Below are positions 1 through 8,940 of a stretch of DNA of 64,000 bases, one piece after another. This DNA is from Qipengyuania vesicularis. Its GTDB lineage: Bacteria; Pseudomonadota; Alphaproteobacteria; Sphingomonadales; Sphingomonadaceae. The notes beneath the pieces were generated by a model, which had not been told where the DNA came from, did no database searches, and saw nothing but the letters and a program-made list of their open reading frames with translations. The position numbers were made by a program, and so were the translations under genes. Within the stretch, counting starts at the first letter, position 1. Every line of letters begins with the position of its first letter. The stretch covers positions 179,001 through 243,000 of the forward strand of contig NZ_JAIGNJ010000001.1 in assembly GCF_019711415.1 (NCBI RefSeq), read 5' to 3'.

Positions 1-1138
1 CCTCGGACGCCTTGCTGAATAGGGCATAGGCCTTCTGGACGTAGGCGTTCACCCGCGATGGATCACTTGCAAGTGCGCGATCCGCGGCTGCGATCGCCGC
101 ATCATCGAAGCCAGCATCGAACTCGGCTTCGGCCAACGCCGTTTGGACGCCGGGATCATCCGGATAACGCGCCGCGATCGCCCTTGCATCCACGACCAGC
201 TCGAGCGCCTCCTCGCGAGAAACGCCGCGCTGAGAACGTATCCGAACTTCCATCATCTCGGCTTCGCCTGCCGAGAGTTCGCGGATCGAAACTGGGCCGA
301 AAGGAATTTTCTCAGGTGGAAGTACGAAACTCAGCATGCTCCGCTGGCGGACGTATCGCTCCAGCTCGCGCTGCAGGACGCTGAGGTCGCCAAAGGCTTC
401 GCGCCCGGCTTCGAGCGAGGAGGAGCCCGTACTCAAAAGCATCCAGTATCTGGAAAATTGCCCGGCGCGGTTTTCGTCAAAGATCAGGAGATGATAGAGT
501 GCCCAGCTCCAGCCATAGAAGGCATCATAACGCTTGCCGCGTCTGGCTTCGTAAAGATCCGCATCCAACAACTCCTCCACTGCGACTGGAGTTGCATAGG
601 CAATTTCGAGCGCTCGGTGCTCGGCCGGGCGCCCGATCCGAACGGTACCATTCTTCTCGAAGCTCGCAGAGGCGTAGAATTCCGCTGCACCCTCGCTAAG
701 CCAGCGCGGCATCCCATAGCGGGAGCTCGAGATGAGAAAGTGGTGAGCATATTCGTGTAGCAGGATGACGGTAGAGAAACTCGGGTAGCCGCGCTTAAGC
801 CGAATGTCCTGCACAAAGGCCCGCGATGCACCCGCACGCGGAATGTAGAACCCGGCGACGTTCTTGTTCTCACCCGCGTATAAGTCACGAATGTCGTCCT
901 GATCGCCCACCACGAAAATTGTGACCCGGTTTGATGGGCTGGGAGAAGGCAGATCGCGGCCACTGACCGATTCCATGGCCGCGTGGAACTTCTCGAGGTC
1001 CTCCGCGAACCGCCGAACGTCTTTCTCACTGTCATCGGCATAGATGACGAAGTGCTCGCTCGACGCCTCATACCAGCGTGCCTGTACGGGCTGGGCGACT
1101 ACGACAACAGTAAAAAGCAGTGCGAGTATTCGAAACAT
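1..1138 (-). CDS. Putative secreted metallopeptidase-like protein (DUF1570-like) with C-terminal TPR region, partial
   Basis: The frame is open to the window edge, so the C-terminus is missing; about 379 residues are visible. The ATG at 1138 follows an AGGGGG ribosome-binding site, and the first 20 residues form a signal peptide ending near VQA. An HEYAH motif at residues 128-132 fits the HExxH zinc site of gluzincin-like peptidases and is followed by a conserved-looking WLSEGAAEFYA segment, typical of DUF1570-type proteins. The last visible part (LAEAEFDAGFDDAAIAAADRAL) has TPR spacing. An in-frame ATG at 1168 is possible but would disrupt the signal peptide. Export is inferred, and the substrate is unknown. 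Confidence 0.75.
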   Translation of the reverse strand, partial: MFRILALLFTVVVVAQPVQARWYEASSEHFVIYADDSEKDVRRFAEDLEKFHAAMESVSGRDLPSPSPSNRVTIFVVGDQDDIRDLYAGENKNVAGFYIPRAGASRAFVQDIRLKRGYPSFSTVILLHEYAHHFLISSSRYGMPRWLSEGAAEFYASASFEKNGTVRIGRPAEHRALEIAYATPVAVEELLDADLYEARRGKRYDAFYGWSWALYHLLIFDENRAGQFSRYWMLLSTGSSSLEAGREAFGDLSVLQRELERYVRQRSMLSFVLPPEKIPFGPVSIRELSAGEAEMMEVRIRSQRGVSREEALELVVDARAIAARYPDDPGVQTALAEAEFDAGFDDAAIAAADRALASDPSRVNAYVQKAYALFSKASE

Positions 1139-1175
1139 CCGGCGACCCCCTCGATGAATTCGAATCATTATTAGA

Positions 1176-3032
1176 TCAGCTATCCCTAACAAGTCCAATA
1201 TACCGCGCCACATTGGCTTCCATCACGTCCATCGGCACGTTGCCGCCCAGCACCACGGCGTCGTTGAAGGCCTTGAGGTCGTAGGCAGCGCCGAGTTCGC
1301 GCTGGGCCTTCTCGCGCTGGGCGACGATGCGGCTGTGGCCGAGCTTGTAGCCGGTCGCCTGGCCCGGCCAGCTGCAATAGCGGTCGACCTCGCCGAAGAC
1401 TTCGACCGGCTTCGAGCCATTGCGCTCGATGAAGAACTGGCGGCCCCGCTCGCGGCTCCAGCCCATGGCGTGGAGACCGGTGTCGACCACCATGCGGCAG
1501 GCGCGGAAGGCGAGGCTCTGGAGGTATCCGAGCTGGCCGACCTCGAAGCCGTCATAGGCGCCAAGCTCGTCGGCCAACTGCTCGCCATAAAGCGCCCAGC
1601 CTTCGCTGAACGGATTGAAGGCGAGGATCGAGCGGATGAGCGGCAGCCGGTTAGAGAATTCGCCTTCCCACACGTGGCCGGGAATGGTCTCGTGGAAGGT
1701 GAGATCTGCAAGGTCGTATTTGCGGTGCAGGTCGGTTGTCCTGAGGTTGATCCAGAACCGTCCCGGGATCGTCCCGTCCTTGCTGCCCGATCCGCCATAG
1801 GCACCCGGCGCGCCCACTTCCTCGGCCGGCGGAATGCGGACCACCTCGAGATTGGGATCGACCAGCGTGTTGAAGGCGCGCGGCATCTGCGCCCTGATCC
1901 AATCGATCCGGTCATTGATGAATGCCATGATCTCTTCACGGCCCGGATCGCCTTCGGCAAACTTGTAGCGAGGATCGTCGGCGAGCGCGGCCATGCGGGC
2001 CCCAACGGTGCCCTCGGTATAACCGATCGTGCGCAGGATCGGGTCCATGCGGGCATGGAGCGCCTCGAGCTCTTCGAGCCCCTGCTGGTGGACTTCCTGC
2101 GGCGTAAGGGTTGTCGTCGTGCTGGAGCGCAGCGCCCAGGAATAGAATTCCTCGCCCTGCGGCCGCGCATACATGCCCGGATCGCCCGCCGCGACAGCGC
2201 GCTCGGCCCGCAATTCGGCCAACTGGCGTTCGAGCGCCTCGGCGATCGGGCCGGTTTCAAGGGTCATCGCCATCCTGCCGTGGCTGTGCTGCATCCCCTT
2301 CTCGGAGAGCTTGGCCTGCAGGTCCTTGGCGAAAAGCTCGCCCTTGCCGGCGCTGGCAATGGTCTGCTCCATCTGGCCGATGGCCTTGTCGAGGAGGAAG
2401 TCGGGCGGCACCAGCCCCATCGCACGGGCCGAACGGATCCGTTCGAGCTCGCCGTCGAAGACCGCGGGCATCTGCTGCAAGCGTTCGATATAGGCATCGG
2501 CGTCGTCGCCATGCGCGATCAGATGGCTGGATTGCATGAAGCGCGGAAGGTCGAGATAGGCCCCGACGTTCTGGATCACGACATAGGGCGCGGTCCGCCA
2601 GCTGCCGACCGGCACGTCGCCATAGGGCAGCGCCAACCCGTCGAGCGCAAGCCGGTACGCGCTTTCGACCACTTCGAGATTGGTCAGGCTGGTGCTGTCC
2701 AGCCCCTGGCGGGGGAAGGCCTTTACCCGCTCGAGATCCTGCTTCAGCGTGGCGGCCTTGGCCTCCAGGCCTACGGGTGACGCGTCTTCCAGCCGGCCGC
2801 GCAGGTGTGCGTAGGGTCCGGTATCGACGCCAAGGCCGGTAGCACGCGTCGGTTCATGTTCGAGCAGCCGGTAGGCGACTTCTTCGAGCAGGCGTTCCGC
2901 TCCGGCAGCGCCGCTTGCCGGCGCGCCATCGGCGCGCGGGAGCGAGGTGCATCCTCCGAGCGTGAGAGCAGTGGTCGCGCCAAGTCCGGCAAGGACTTGG
3001 CGACGGGTCGTTTCGAAGCTGTGATTGGTCAT
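1176..3032 (-). CDS. DUF885 family lipoprotein (predicted metallopeptidase)
   Basis: This 618-residue protein belongs to the DUF885 family. The chosen ATG at 3032 gives a twin-arginine-like N-terminus (TTRRQVLAG) followed by a lipobox (LTLGGC), so the protein is probably exported folded and lipid-anchored. An ATG ten codons upstream would put extra residues before this signal. The family's HETIPGH motif (HExxxGH, a candidate zinc site) lies about three quarters along. DUF885 members have the size and architecture of peptidases, but few have known substrates. It stands alone, head to tail with the peptidase-like gene below 1138. Confidence 0.85.
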   Translation of the reverse strand: MTNHSFETTRRQVLAGLGATTALTLGGCTSLPRADGAPASGAAGAERLLEEVAYRLLEHEPTRATGLGVDTGPYAHLRGRLEDASPVGLEAKAATLKQDLERVKAFPRQGLDSTSLTNLEVVESAYRLALDGLALPYGDVPVGSWRTAPYVVIQNVGAYLDLPRFMQSSHLIAHGDDADAYIERLQQMPAVFDGELERIRSARAMGLVPPDFLLDKAIGQMEQTIASAGKGELFAKDLQAKLSEKGMQHSHGRMAMTLETGPIAEALERQLAELRAERAVAAGDPGMYARPQGEEFYSWALRSSTTTTLTPQEVHQQGLEELEALHARMDPILRTIGYTEGTVGARMAALADDPRYKFAEGDPGREEIMAFINDRIDWIRAQMPRAFNTLVDPNLEVVRIPPAEEVGAPGAYGGSGSKDGTIPGRFWINLRTTDLHRKYDLADLTFHETIPGHVWEGEFSNRLPLIRSILAFNPFSEGWALYGEQLADELGAYDGFEVGQLGYLQSLAFRACRMVVDTGLHAMGWSRERGRQFFIERNGSKPVEVFGEVDRYCSWPGQATGYKLGHSRIVAQREKAQRELGAAYDLKAFNDAVVLGGNVPMDVMEANVARYIGLVRDS

Positions 3033-3068
3033 GCGGCCGCTGTGCGCGAGCCGCAAAACCAAGTCAAA

Positions 3069-3443
3069 TCAATCGAGGAATTCGGCGGGGACCTTGCCGC
3101 CATTGGCCGACAATTCGCGCATGGTGCGCTTGTGCAGCCAGATATTGTCCTCGGCCGTACCCGAATAATCTTCGCGGCCCAGTTCCTGTGCCAGCGCCTT
3201 GCGGTTTTCGTAGGTTGAATCGACCCCGATCAGTTTCATCAGGTCGACGATCGAGGTGCGCCAATTGAGGCGGTCCGAACCTTCCATGGCATCGAGCTGC
3301 TGCTCGACATCGACTTCGCTTACGGCGCGCGCTTGGGTGGTCGGGGCATCGGCCCATGCGTTGCCCGTCTTGGCCTCGGGCGCTTCCTGTGCCTTGGCTT
3401 CCTTGCCGAAGATCGCTTCCTTGATGCTGCTGAAGATACCCAT
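3069..3443 (-). CDS. DUF3597 family protein
   Basis: The 124-residue protein begins MGIFSSIKEAIFG and carries the C-terminal DUF3597 domain, with a DLMKLIGVDS segment and a carboxyl end rich in charged and polar residues. No signal peptide or membrane segment is seen, so it is probably cytoplasmic. A purine-rich AGGAAGGG precedes the ATG at 3443. The family resembles LysM/periplasmic-associated small proteins, but its function is unknown. It is transcribed towards the DUF885 gene, 36 bp away, and could be co-transcribed with it. Confidence 0.8.
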   Translation of the reverse strand: MGIFSSIKEAIFGKEAKAQEAPEAKTGNAWADAPTTQARAVSEVDVEQQLDAMEGSDRLNWRTSIVDLMKLIGVDSTYENRKALAQELGREDYSGTAEDNIWLHKRTMRELSANGGKVPAEFLD

Positions 3444-3560
3444 CTTTCACCCTTCCTCTGCTTGCGCGGCGATTTTGCCGCCTGTTTGACCACTAAACGG
3501 CATTGGCAGTTCTACGTTCCACCGCTTTCCACCAAGATGCGAAAGCGCTAGCACGGCGCC

Positions 3561-3770
3561 ATGCTCGATACCGTCCTTTCGATCGTTGTCCTCGCTGCTG
3601 TCGCGCTGTTCTTCGGGGCATTCCTGCTGTGGCGCAGGACGGGCAATTTCAAGAATGCCTTCCTGATGGTGATCCTCGCGCTGGTCGCTTTGGCCAATGT
3701 CGCGATCTGGACAATACCCGCGGCAGACGGAGAAGCCCCGCTCGACAAGGTCGAACGGGGCTCCGACTAG
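3561..3770 (+). CDS. Small two-helix membrane protein of unknown function
   Basis: This 69-residue protein has two hydrophobic stretches, residues 5-24 and 33-51, separated by a basic RRTGNFKN turn. That suggests an inner-membrane hairpin. The C-terminal tail is short and acidic. No family can be named with confidence. It is divergent from the DUF3597 gene and convergent with the TonB gene. The last 30 codons include a strong inverted repeat (AGCCCCG...CGGGGCT) that lies inside coding sequence and has no T-run. Confidence 0.6.
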   Translation: MLDTVLSIVVLAAVALFFGAFLLWRRTGNFKNAFLMVILALVALANVAIWTIPAADGEAPLDKVERGSD

Positions 3771-3788
3771 GCAGCGACCCGCAGGAGG

Positions 3789-4457
3789 CTATTCGGGCAG
3801 CTGCCAGCGCACCGAGGAGGTGTAGCTACCGGCAACCGGCTCGCCATTGCCGCCGCGCGCAGGCTGGAATTTCGCGCGTCGCTGGACGAGCTTGCAGGTC
3901 GCTTCATCGAGATCGGTGTGACCTGTCGAGCCGAGAATACGGCAGCCTGTGACCTGTCCGGTGGCGGAGATGTCGAGCCGGAAGCGCGCAACTCCTGTAT
4001 ATTCGCGCCGCACCCAGGTCGGGCGGTAGTCGCTGTCCCTAAGCCACGCACCCGGATCGTTTCGCGGCTTGGCCGAGACAGGATCGAAAGTGGCCACGGG
4101 AGCGGGCGGTCCGGGGTCAGCCTTGGGCCAGATGTCGGGGCTCGGCGGAGCCGGGGGAGGAAGCTCGATATCGACCTCTATCGGCGTGCGGTCGACATAG
4201 ATGTCGATCGGAATGTCGGGCACGTGGACAGTCGTTTTCTCGGGTTTTGCGTCCTGCGCCTTCTCGACTGGTTCGGGGGGCTTGGGCGGTATCTCTTTCT
4301 CGAATTCGATTATCGGAGGATCGTCGGGCTTCGGCGGCGCGACGAGTTGCGTCACGCTCAGGCCTGCAATGATCGTAGCGCCAATGGCGGCCTGCACGAT
4401 GATCGAGCTTGCCAGCCCGGCTGCGGATGGTCCCCTATTCTGGTCTACGTAAGACAT
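3789..4457 (-). CDS. Energy transducer TonB-like protein
   Basis: The 222-residue protein has a single N-terminal membrane helix at about residues 14-36, then a proline/acid-rich periplasmic linker (EKEIPPKPPEPVEKAQ and further PP-rich stretches). The C-terminal TonB domain has the pattern YTGVARFRLDISATGQVTGC. It would couple the proton-motive force, through ExbB/ExbD, to outer-membrane receptors such as the TonB-dependent receptor at 52906. The start at 4457 follows AGGAAGAGGAA; an upstream in-frame ATG would precede that site. No exbB or exbD lies nearby. Confidence 0.85.
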   Translation of the reverse strand: MSYVDQNRGPSAAGLASSIIVQAAIGATIIAGLSVTQLVAPPKPDDPPIIEFEKEIPPKPPEPVEKAQDAKPEKTTVHVPDIPIDIYVDRTPIEVDIELPPPAPPSPDIWPKADPGPPAPVATFDPVSAKPRNDPGAWLRDSDYRPTWVRREYTGVARFRLDISATGQVTGCRILGSTGHTDLDEATCKLVQRRAKFQPARGGNGEPVAGSYTSSVRWQLPE

Positions 4458-4564
4458 TGTCGGTTCCTCTTCCTTGCGATTCCCATTGGTTGGCATGTTA
4501 CAACATTACCTGTGGAATGCAAGATGCTTGTCCGGTGCTTGTCAGGAGTCCGTCCTGCAGCACG

Positions 4565-4590
4565 AAAAAGGGCCCGGAATCCGGGCCCTT
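4565..4590 (-). terminator. Intrinsic terminator of the alpha/beta hydrolase gene
   Basis: A perfect 10-bp inverted repeat (AAGGGCCCGG / CCGGGCCCTT) with a 3-base loop is followed on the minus strand by a T-run. It sits just downstream of the stop at 4621 and upstream of the TonB gene start at 4457, so it insulates TonB from read-through. Confidence 0.8.
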
Positions 4591-4620
4591 GATCGATCTG
4601 CAAGCCTGAGGCCTCGCGTT

Positions 4621-5277
4621 CTACGTAATCGGGCAGGCCGGATCGAGGCGGAAGTCGAGATAGTTGTCGACCGACTTCATCAACTCTTCCTGCTCGTTCT
4701 CGAAGAAGTGGTTCGCGCGCGGGATCTCTTCGTGATGCACGGTGATGTGCTTCTGCGTGCGCAGCTTCTCGACCAGCTTGGTGACCGCGTTGGGCTGGAC
4801 CACCGTGTCCTGCGCGCCGTGGATGAAGATGCCGGAGGCCGGGCAGGGCGCGAGGAAGGAGAAGTCGTACATGCTCGCCGGTGCGCCGATGCTGATCCAG
4901 CCGCGGATCTCAGGGCGACGCATGAGAAGCTGCATGCCGATCAGTGCGCCGAAGCTTACGCCGGCAATCCAGGTCACCTGCGCTTCGGGATGGACCTGCT
5001 GCACCCAGTCGAGCGCGCTTGCAGCATCGGAAAGCTCGCCGATGCCATTGTCGAAACTGCCCTGGCTGCGGCCGACGCCGCGGAAGTTGAAGCGCAGCGT
5101 TGCAAAACCGCGATTGACGAAGGTCTTGTAGAGCCGCTGCGTGATCTGCTCGTTCATCGTGCCGCCGCCCTGCGGGTGCGGGTGGAGGATCATCGCCACG
5201 GGTGCGCGCGGGCGGGGTCCGGGAGAGAAACGGCCTTCGAGGCGGCCTTCGGGGCCGGGAAAGATCACGGTGGGCAT
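4621..5277 (-). CDS. Alpha/beta hydrolase family protein
   Basis: The 218-residue protein is a compact alpha/beta hydrolase. HPHPQGGG forms the oxyanion region, GVSFGALIG is the nucleophile elbow with the serine, GAQDTVV supplies the acid, and ANHFF supplies the histidine. This is the dienelactone-hydrolase-like group often annotated in sphingomonads as 'alpha/beta hydrolase', and the substrate is unknown. The MPTVIFPG start at 5277 was chosen because the longer frame to 5409 overlaps the divergent desulfurase and has no plausible signal sequence. No signal peptide is present, so it is cytoplasmic. Confidence 0.8.
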   Translation of the reverse strand: MPTVIFPGPEGRLEGRFSPGPRPRAPVAMILHPHPQGGGTMNEQITQRLYKTFVNRGFATLRFNFRGVGRSQGSFDNGIGELSDAASALDWVQQVHPEAQVTWIAGVSFGALIGMQLLMRRPEIRGWISIGAPASMYDFSFLAPCPASGIFIHGAQDTVVQPNAVTKLVEKLRTQKHITVHHEEIPRANHFFENEQEELMKSVDNYLDFRLDPACPIT

Positions 5278-5284
5278 GTAGGAG

Positions 5285-6493
5285 GTGTACCCCAGTAGAA
5301 TTTGTCGAGGCGCTTGCACCCGAAAGGGCTTTGCGCGAAGTGGCGCGCTATATAGGGTTTCGCTGCAAAATCGCAATAAATTAAGGCCCCGTCCCGTCAC
5401 GAACCGCATCTATCTCGACCATGCCGCCACCACGCCGCTGCGACCCGAAGCGCGCGCGGGGATGGAGGAAGGCTTTGCGCTCTGGGCCAATCCCAGCAGC
5501 CCGCACGCCGAAGGCCGCCGGGCAAGGGCCGCGCTGGAGGACGCACGCGAGCGGGTCAAGGAAACGCTCGGCTGGGAAGGCGAGGTGATCTTCACTTCCG
5601 GTGCGAGCGAGGCGGCGGCTTTGGCCATCGACAGCGCTGACGTGCTCGACGAAGTCGTCAGTTCGGTCGAACACGACTGCATCTACGGCTTCGTTCGAGA
5701 AAGAGGCTTGGATGTTGTGGGCGCGTTTGCCGATGGTTCGGTCGACTTCGGCAGCCTCGACGAACACTCGGCAGAACCATCTCACTATGCGCGGGACCAC
5801 ATCGAAAATCGACGACTTGTCGCAATCCAGCATCTCAATTCCGAGACCGGAAATCGTCAGGATAGTGGAATGGTGGCCGAGGTCGTCCACGGGCACGATG
5901 GTCTGCTGCTGGTCGATTGCGCGCAATCTGCCGGCAAGTTTGCCCTGCCTCAACTCGCGGACATGGCGATTATCTCAGCGCACAAGTTCGGCGGACCTAT
6001 CGGTGTCGGCGCCTTGCTGGTGAAGGATTTTGCCTTGCTCAAGCCATCAGGCGGACAGGAGCGCGGCTATCGGCGAGGAACTGAAAACCTGCCCGGAGTG
6101 CTTGGCATGGCGGCGGCGCTGGAGGCTTGCGGCGATCCCTATCTCGACCCGACGATCCTCGAACCGCTCGACCAGCTTGCGCAGGAATGTCGTGACCTAG
6201 GCGGCACGTGGCTGTCCGACCGCCTTTCGGACCCCACGCCCTATATCCGCGCCATCGCCATGCCGAAGATGAGCGGCAGCGCTCAGGTCATGCGTTTCGA
6301 CATGGCGGGGATATCGGTTTCGCAGGGCAGCGCCTGTTCGAGCGGGACGATGAAGACCAGCCACGTCCTCCAGGCCATGCAGGTCGAACCCGACGTCGCC
6401 GACCGCACCATCCGCGCCAGCTTCGGCTGGAACACCAGGCGCGATGAGGTGGAACGCTTCTGCGAGATATGGCTTGAGTTGGCGAAAGCATGA
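5285..6493 (+). CDS. Cysteine desulfurase family protein (NifS/IscS-like), first copy
   Basis: This is a PLP-dependent class V aminotransferase fold. The N-terminal signature is IYLDHAATTPLR, the PLP-lysine is in SAHKFGGP, and the catalytic cysteine loop is GSACSSG. The enzyme removes sulfur from cysteine for Fe-S cluster assembly. The only ATG upstream of the signature is 5285, but it adds 38 unlikely residues and lies upstream of a TATATA-like box near 5350. The true start may be a non-canonical codon such as ACG at 5399, which would give 364 residues, the same length as the next gene. It overlaps that gene by four bases. The loop 220-280 differs from its paralog, so the two probably act as a pair. 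Confidence 0.85.
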   Translation: MYPSRICRGACTRKGFARSGALYRVSLQNRNKLRPRPVTNRIYLDHAATTPLRPEARAGMEEGFALWANPSSPHAEGRRARAALEDARERVKETLGWEGEVIFTSGASEAAALAIDSADVLDEVVSSVEHDCIYGFVRERGLDVVGAFADGSVDFGSLDEHSAEPSHYARDHIENRRLVAIQHLNSETGNRQDSGMVAEVVHGHDGLLLVDCAQSAGKFALPQLADMAIISAHKFGGPIGVGALLVKDFALLKPSGGQERGYRRGTENLPGVLGMAAALEACGDPYLDPTILEPLDQLAQECRDLGGTWLSDRLSDPTPYIRAIAMPKMSGSAQVMRFDMAGISVSQGSACSSGTMKTSHVLQAMQVEPDVADRTIRASFGWNTRRDEVERFCEIWLELAKA

Positions 6494-7584
6494 TCTACCT
6501 CGACTACCAGGCCACCACCCCGCTTGCCCCTGAGGCGCGCGATGCGATGATGCGCTGGCTCGACGGCCCGGGCGGCACCGGTTTCGGCAATCCGCATAGC
6601 CCGCACAAGATGGGTCGCGAGGCGAAAGCCGCCATCGAATTCGCGCGCGATCAGGTCGCCGCGCTGTTTCCGCCGGGCGGCAAGGTTATCTTCACCTCTG
6701 GCGCGACCGAGGCGATCAATCTGGCCATTCGCGGATCAGGGAATGGTGGCTCCATTTCCGTCTCTGCGATCGAACATGCCGCCGTGCTCGATACGGCGCG
6801 CGATCTGGCCAATTGCCACGTGCTCAACGTCGCCAAGGACGGGCAGTGCAATACCAAGCAGGACCTGCCGCAGGACACGCGGCTGGTCTGCCTGATGCAG
6901 GTCAATAACGAGATCGGCGTGATCCAGCCCACGGTCGAGTGGCATCGCAAGGCCAAGGAGAACAACGCGCTCTACCTGTGCGATGCGGTGCAGGCCTATG
7001 GCAAGATCGAGGTCACCGGCGCCGACATGATCGCGGTGAGCGCGCACAAGTTTCACGGGCCAAAAGGCGTGGGCGCGCTGTGGGTGCGCGACGGGCTCGA
7101 CCTGCACGAGGTCCAGACAGGTGGCGGCCAGGAGTTCGGCCTGCGCTCGGGCACGCTCTCGCCTGCCCTGATCGCCGGCATGGGCGCGGCCGCCGCCGAG
7201 GCAAAGGACCGGATGGAGCAGGATGCCGAACACGTCCAGAAGCTCTGGAAACGCGCCACCGAGATCTTCGAGAACTGGGAGATCAACGGCAGTTCGGAAG
7301 CGCGCTATCATGGCAATCTCAACATCCGCCCGCGCGGCCCCAACGGCGGCGGGCTCGATGTGGGTCGATTGATGAGCGAATGCCGCAATGTGATGTTCTC
7401 CGCCGGATCGGCCTGTGCCAGCGGATCGGGCCGCACGAGCCATGTGCTCGAGGCGATCGGACTGCCCAAGAAACTCGCCAAATGCTCGATCCGCCTCGGC
7501 TTCGGGCGCTACACGACGATGGAAGAAATCGAGGAAGCGGGCCGGATCATCAACGAGGCGGCGAAGGCGCAGGGATCGCTGTGA
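6490..7584 (+). CDS. Cysteine desulfurase (IscS/NifS-like), second copy
   Basis: The 364-residue protein begins MIYLDYQATTPLAPEAR, and its ATG overlaps the previous stop (ATGA). The PLP-lysine sits in SAHKFHGPKG and the persulfide-forming cysteine in GSACASGSGRTSH, followed by a C-terminal helical segment. It transfers sulfur from L-cysteine to Fe-S scaffold proteins. The paralog in front and the [2Fe-2S] ferredoxin behind form one translationally coupled unit. The dissimilar active-site loops (GSACSSG versus GSACASG) suggest divergence rather than recent duplication. Confidence 0.93.
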   Translation: MIYLDYQATTPLAPEARDAMMRWLDGPGGTGFGNPHSPHKMGREAKAAIEFARDQVAALFPPGGKVIFTSGATEAINLAIRGSGNGGSISVSAIEHAAVLDTARDLANCHVLNVAKDGQCNTKQDLPQDTRLVCLMQVNNEIGVIQPTVEWHRKAKENNALYLCDAVQAYGKIEVTGADMIAVSAHKFHGPKGVGALWVRDGLDLHEVQTGGGQEFGLRSGTLSPALIAGMGAAAAEAKDRMEQDAEHVQKLWKRATEIFENWEINGSSEARYHGNLNIRPRGPNGGGLDVGRLMSECRNVMFSAGSACASGSGRTSHVLEAIGLPKKLAKCSIRLGFGRYTTMEEIEEAGRIINEAAKAQGSL

Positions 7585-7907
7585 AGGTCCATTTCATCAC
7601 TTCCGCAGGCGACCAGGTCGATGCGACTGGCGAGGCAGGGGAAAGCCTCCTTCGCGTCGCCCAGGCCGCCGGTATGCCGCTGGAGGGGACCTGCGAAGGC
7701 CAGATGGCCTGTTCGACCTGTCACGTGGTGGTCGAGAAAGAATGGTTCGACCGCCTGCCTGAAGCCAGCGAAGAAGAGGAAGACATGCTCGACCTCGCCG
7801 CAGGCGTGCGCCGCACCAGCCGCCTATCTTGCCAGATCGTGCTCGACGAGGAACTGGACGGGCTCACCATCACCATCCCCGCTGAGAGCCACGACATGAG
7901 CCGCTAG
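7581..7907 (+). CDS. Adrenodoxin-type [2Fe-2S] ferredoxin
   Basis: The 108-residue protein has the plant/adrenodoxin pattern: cysteines in GTCEGQMACSTC (Cx5Cx2C) and a fourth in LSCQIV. It begins with GTG at 7581, overlapping the desulfurase stop by four bases (GTGA). It probably donates electrons for Fe-S assembly by the neighbouring desulfurases, like Isc ferredoxin. Its last 156 bp (7752-7907) occur again at 8941-9096 with about eight differences, most of them silent. Confidence 0.93.
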   Translation: MKVHFITSAGDQVDATGEAGESLLRVAQAAGMPLEGTCEGQMACSTCHVVVEKEWFDRLPEASEEEEDMLDLAAGVRRTSRLSCQIVLDEELDGLTITIPAESHDMSR

Positions 7908-7997
7908 GGAGTTTTCCACCGCCTCAGGGCCGTGACTTTGCCTTTTGGAAGTTTCGGTAGCAATTTACCTCCCAGTCTCATGGGATGGAGGACTGCT

Positions 7998-8723
7998 ATG
8001 ATACGCAAACTTGCAGCGGAGCTTTTCGGGACGTTCTGGCTGGTATTCGGTGGCTGTGGTGCCGCAGTACTGGCGGCGGGATACCCTGAACTTGGAATTG
8101 GGTTCGTCGGGGTTTCCTTCGCTTTCGGCCTTACGGTGCTGACCATGGCCTATGCCGTCGGCGGGATTTCAGGCGGGCATTTCAACCCTGCGGTTTCGCT
8201 GGGCCTTGCCGTGGCGAAGCGCTGCTCATGGGGCGAGCTGGTGCCATACTGGATTGCCCAGCTCCTCGGTGCTTTTGCCGCAGCAGGGACGCTGTTCGTC
8301 ATCGCGTCGGGGCAGGCCGGATGGTCACCCGGCGGCTTTGCATCGAATGGCTTCGGCGATCTGTCACCCGGCGGTTTCTCGATGCAGGCGGCACTGCTCG
8401 CCGAAGTCGTCCTCACCGCCTTCTTCCTGATCGTGATCCTGGGATCGACATCGTCGAAGGTACCGGGCGGCTTCGCGCCGATTTCGATCGGCCTCTGCCT
8501 CACCCTGATCCACCTGATTTCGATCCCGGTGACGAACACTTCGGTCAATCCGGCACGCTCGACCGGGGTGGCCTTCTACGCCGAGACGGCGGCCGTGGGG
8601 CAGCTGTGGCTGTTCTGGCTGGCCCCGCTGGTCGGTGCTGCCATAGGTGCGGCCCTCTGGCGGTATCTCATCGCACCCGATGAATCGCTCGAAGGTATCG
8701 GTGGCGACGGCGACGCAGCCTGA
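7998..8723 (+). CDS. aqpZ: Aquaporin Z-like water channel
   Basis: The 241-residue integral membrane protein has the MIP fold with six helices and both NPA loops (HFNPAVSLG and SVNPARSTG). The second half retains the arginine after NPA that lines the selectivity filter, which fits a water-specific AqpZ. The ATG at 7998 follows GGATGGAGGACTGCT, so the longer frame from 7932 is not used. The gene is flanked by 156-bp direct repeats derived from the ferredoxin 3' end, which suggests that this segment was inserted or duplicated here. Confidence 0.93.
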   Translation: MIRKLAAELFGTFWLVFGGCGAAVLAAGYPELGIGFVGVSFAFGLTVLTMAYAVGGISGGHFNPAVSLGLAVAKRCSWGELVPYWIAQLLGAFAAAGTLFVIASGQAGWSPGGFASNGFGDLSPGGFSMQAALLAEVVLTAFFLIVILGSTSSKVPGGFAPISIGLCLTLIHLISIPVTNTSVNPARSTGVAFYAETAAVGQLWLFWLAPLVGAAIGAALWRYLIAPDESLEGIGGDGDAA

Positions 8724-8769
8724 ATGCGAATGCGGGCATTGGCTTGATATGCCACTGCCCGCACATCGA

Positions 8770-8940
8770 TCAGCCCTGGTCCTGCTCGGGTTCCTTGGCG
8801 CTGGGCGGTAGCCACCCGTCATTGCCGATCCCGCTCGACAGGCCGATCCGCTTGGACAGGTCCTCGCCCTCGGTCGAGGAGGAGACCAGTTCACCCTTCA
8901 TGCCTTCCGACCTCGCGGCGAGCGCCTTGCCGAGGGTACG
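8770..8940 (-). pseudogene. Fossil of a third DUF4349 lipoprotein gene (in-frame internal deletion, 5' end lost)
   Basis: Read on the minus strand, this encodes RTLGKALAARSEGMKGELVSSS, then EDLSKRI fused directly to GLSSGIGNDGW and a short tail ending at a TGA at 8770-8772. The two halves match residues from the middle and the extreme C-terminus of the DUF4349 protein at 10085-11125. The join lies at a repeat, cgatNcgcttg (8844-8854 here, 10171-10181 and 10543-10553 in the intact gene), so the implied deletion is 372 bp and keeps the frame. Upstream the gene is lost at a cgcctg microhomology with the ferredoxin remnant. It lacks a start and a lipoprotein signal. Confidence 0.8.

Noticed and set aside
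1335-2780. Long plus-strand open frame (481 codons) opposite the DUF885 gene
   Set aside because: It is an antisense shadow of a GC-rich gene; its translation has no domain and no start signal.
3732-3770. Inverted repeat AGCCCCG...CGGGGCT as a terminator
   Set aside because: It lies inside the coding sequence and lacks a T-run on either strand.
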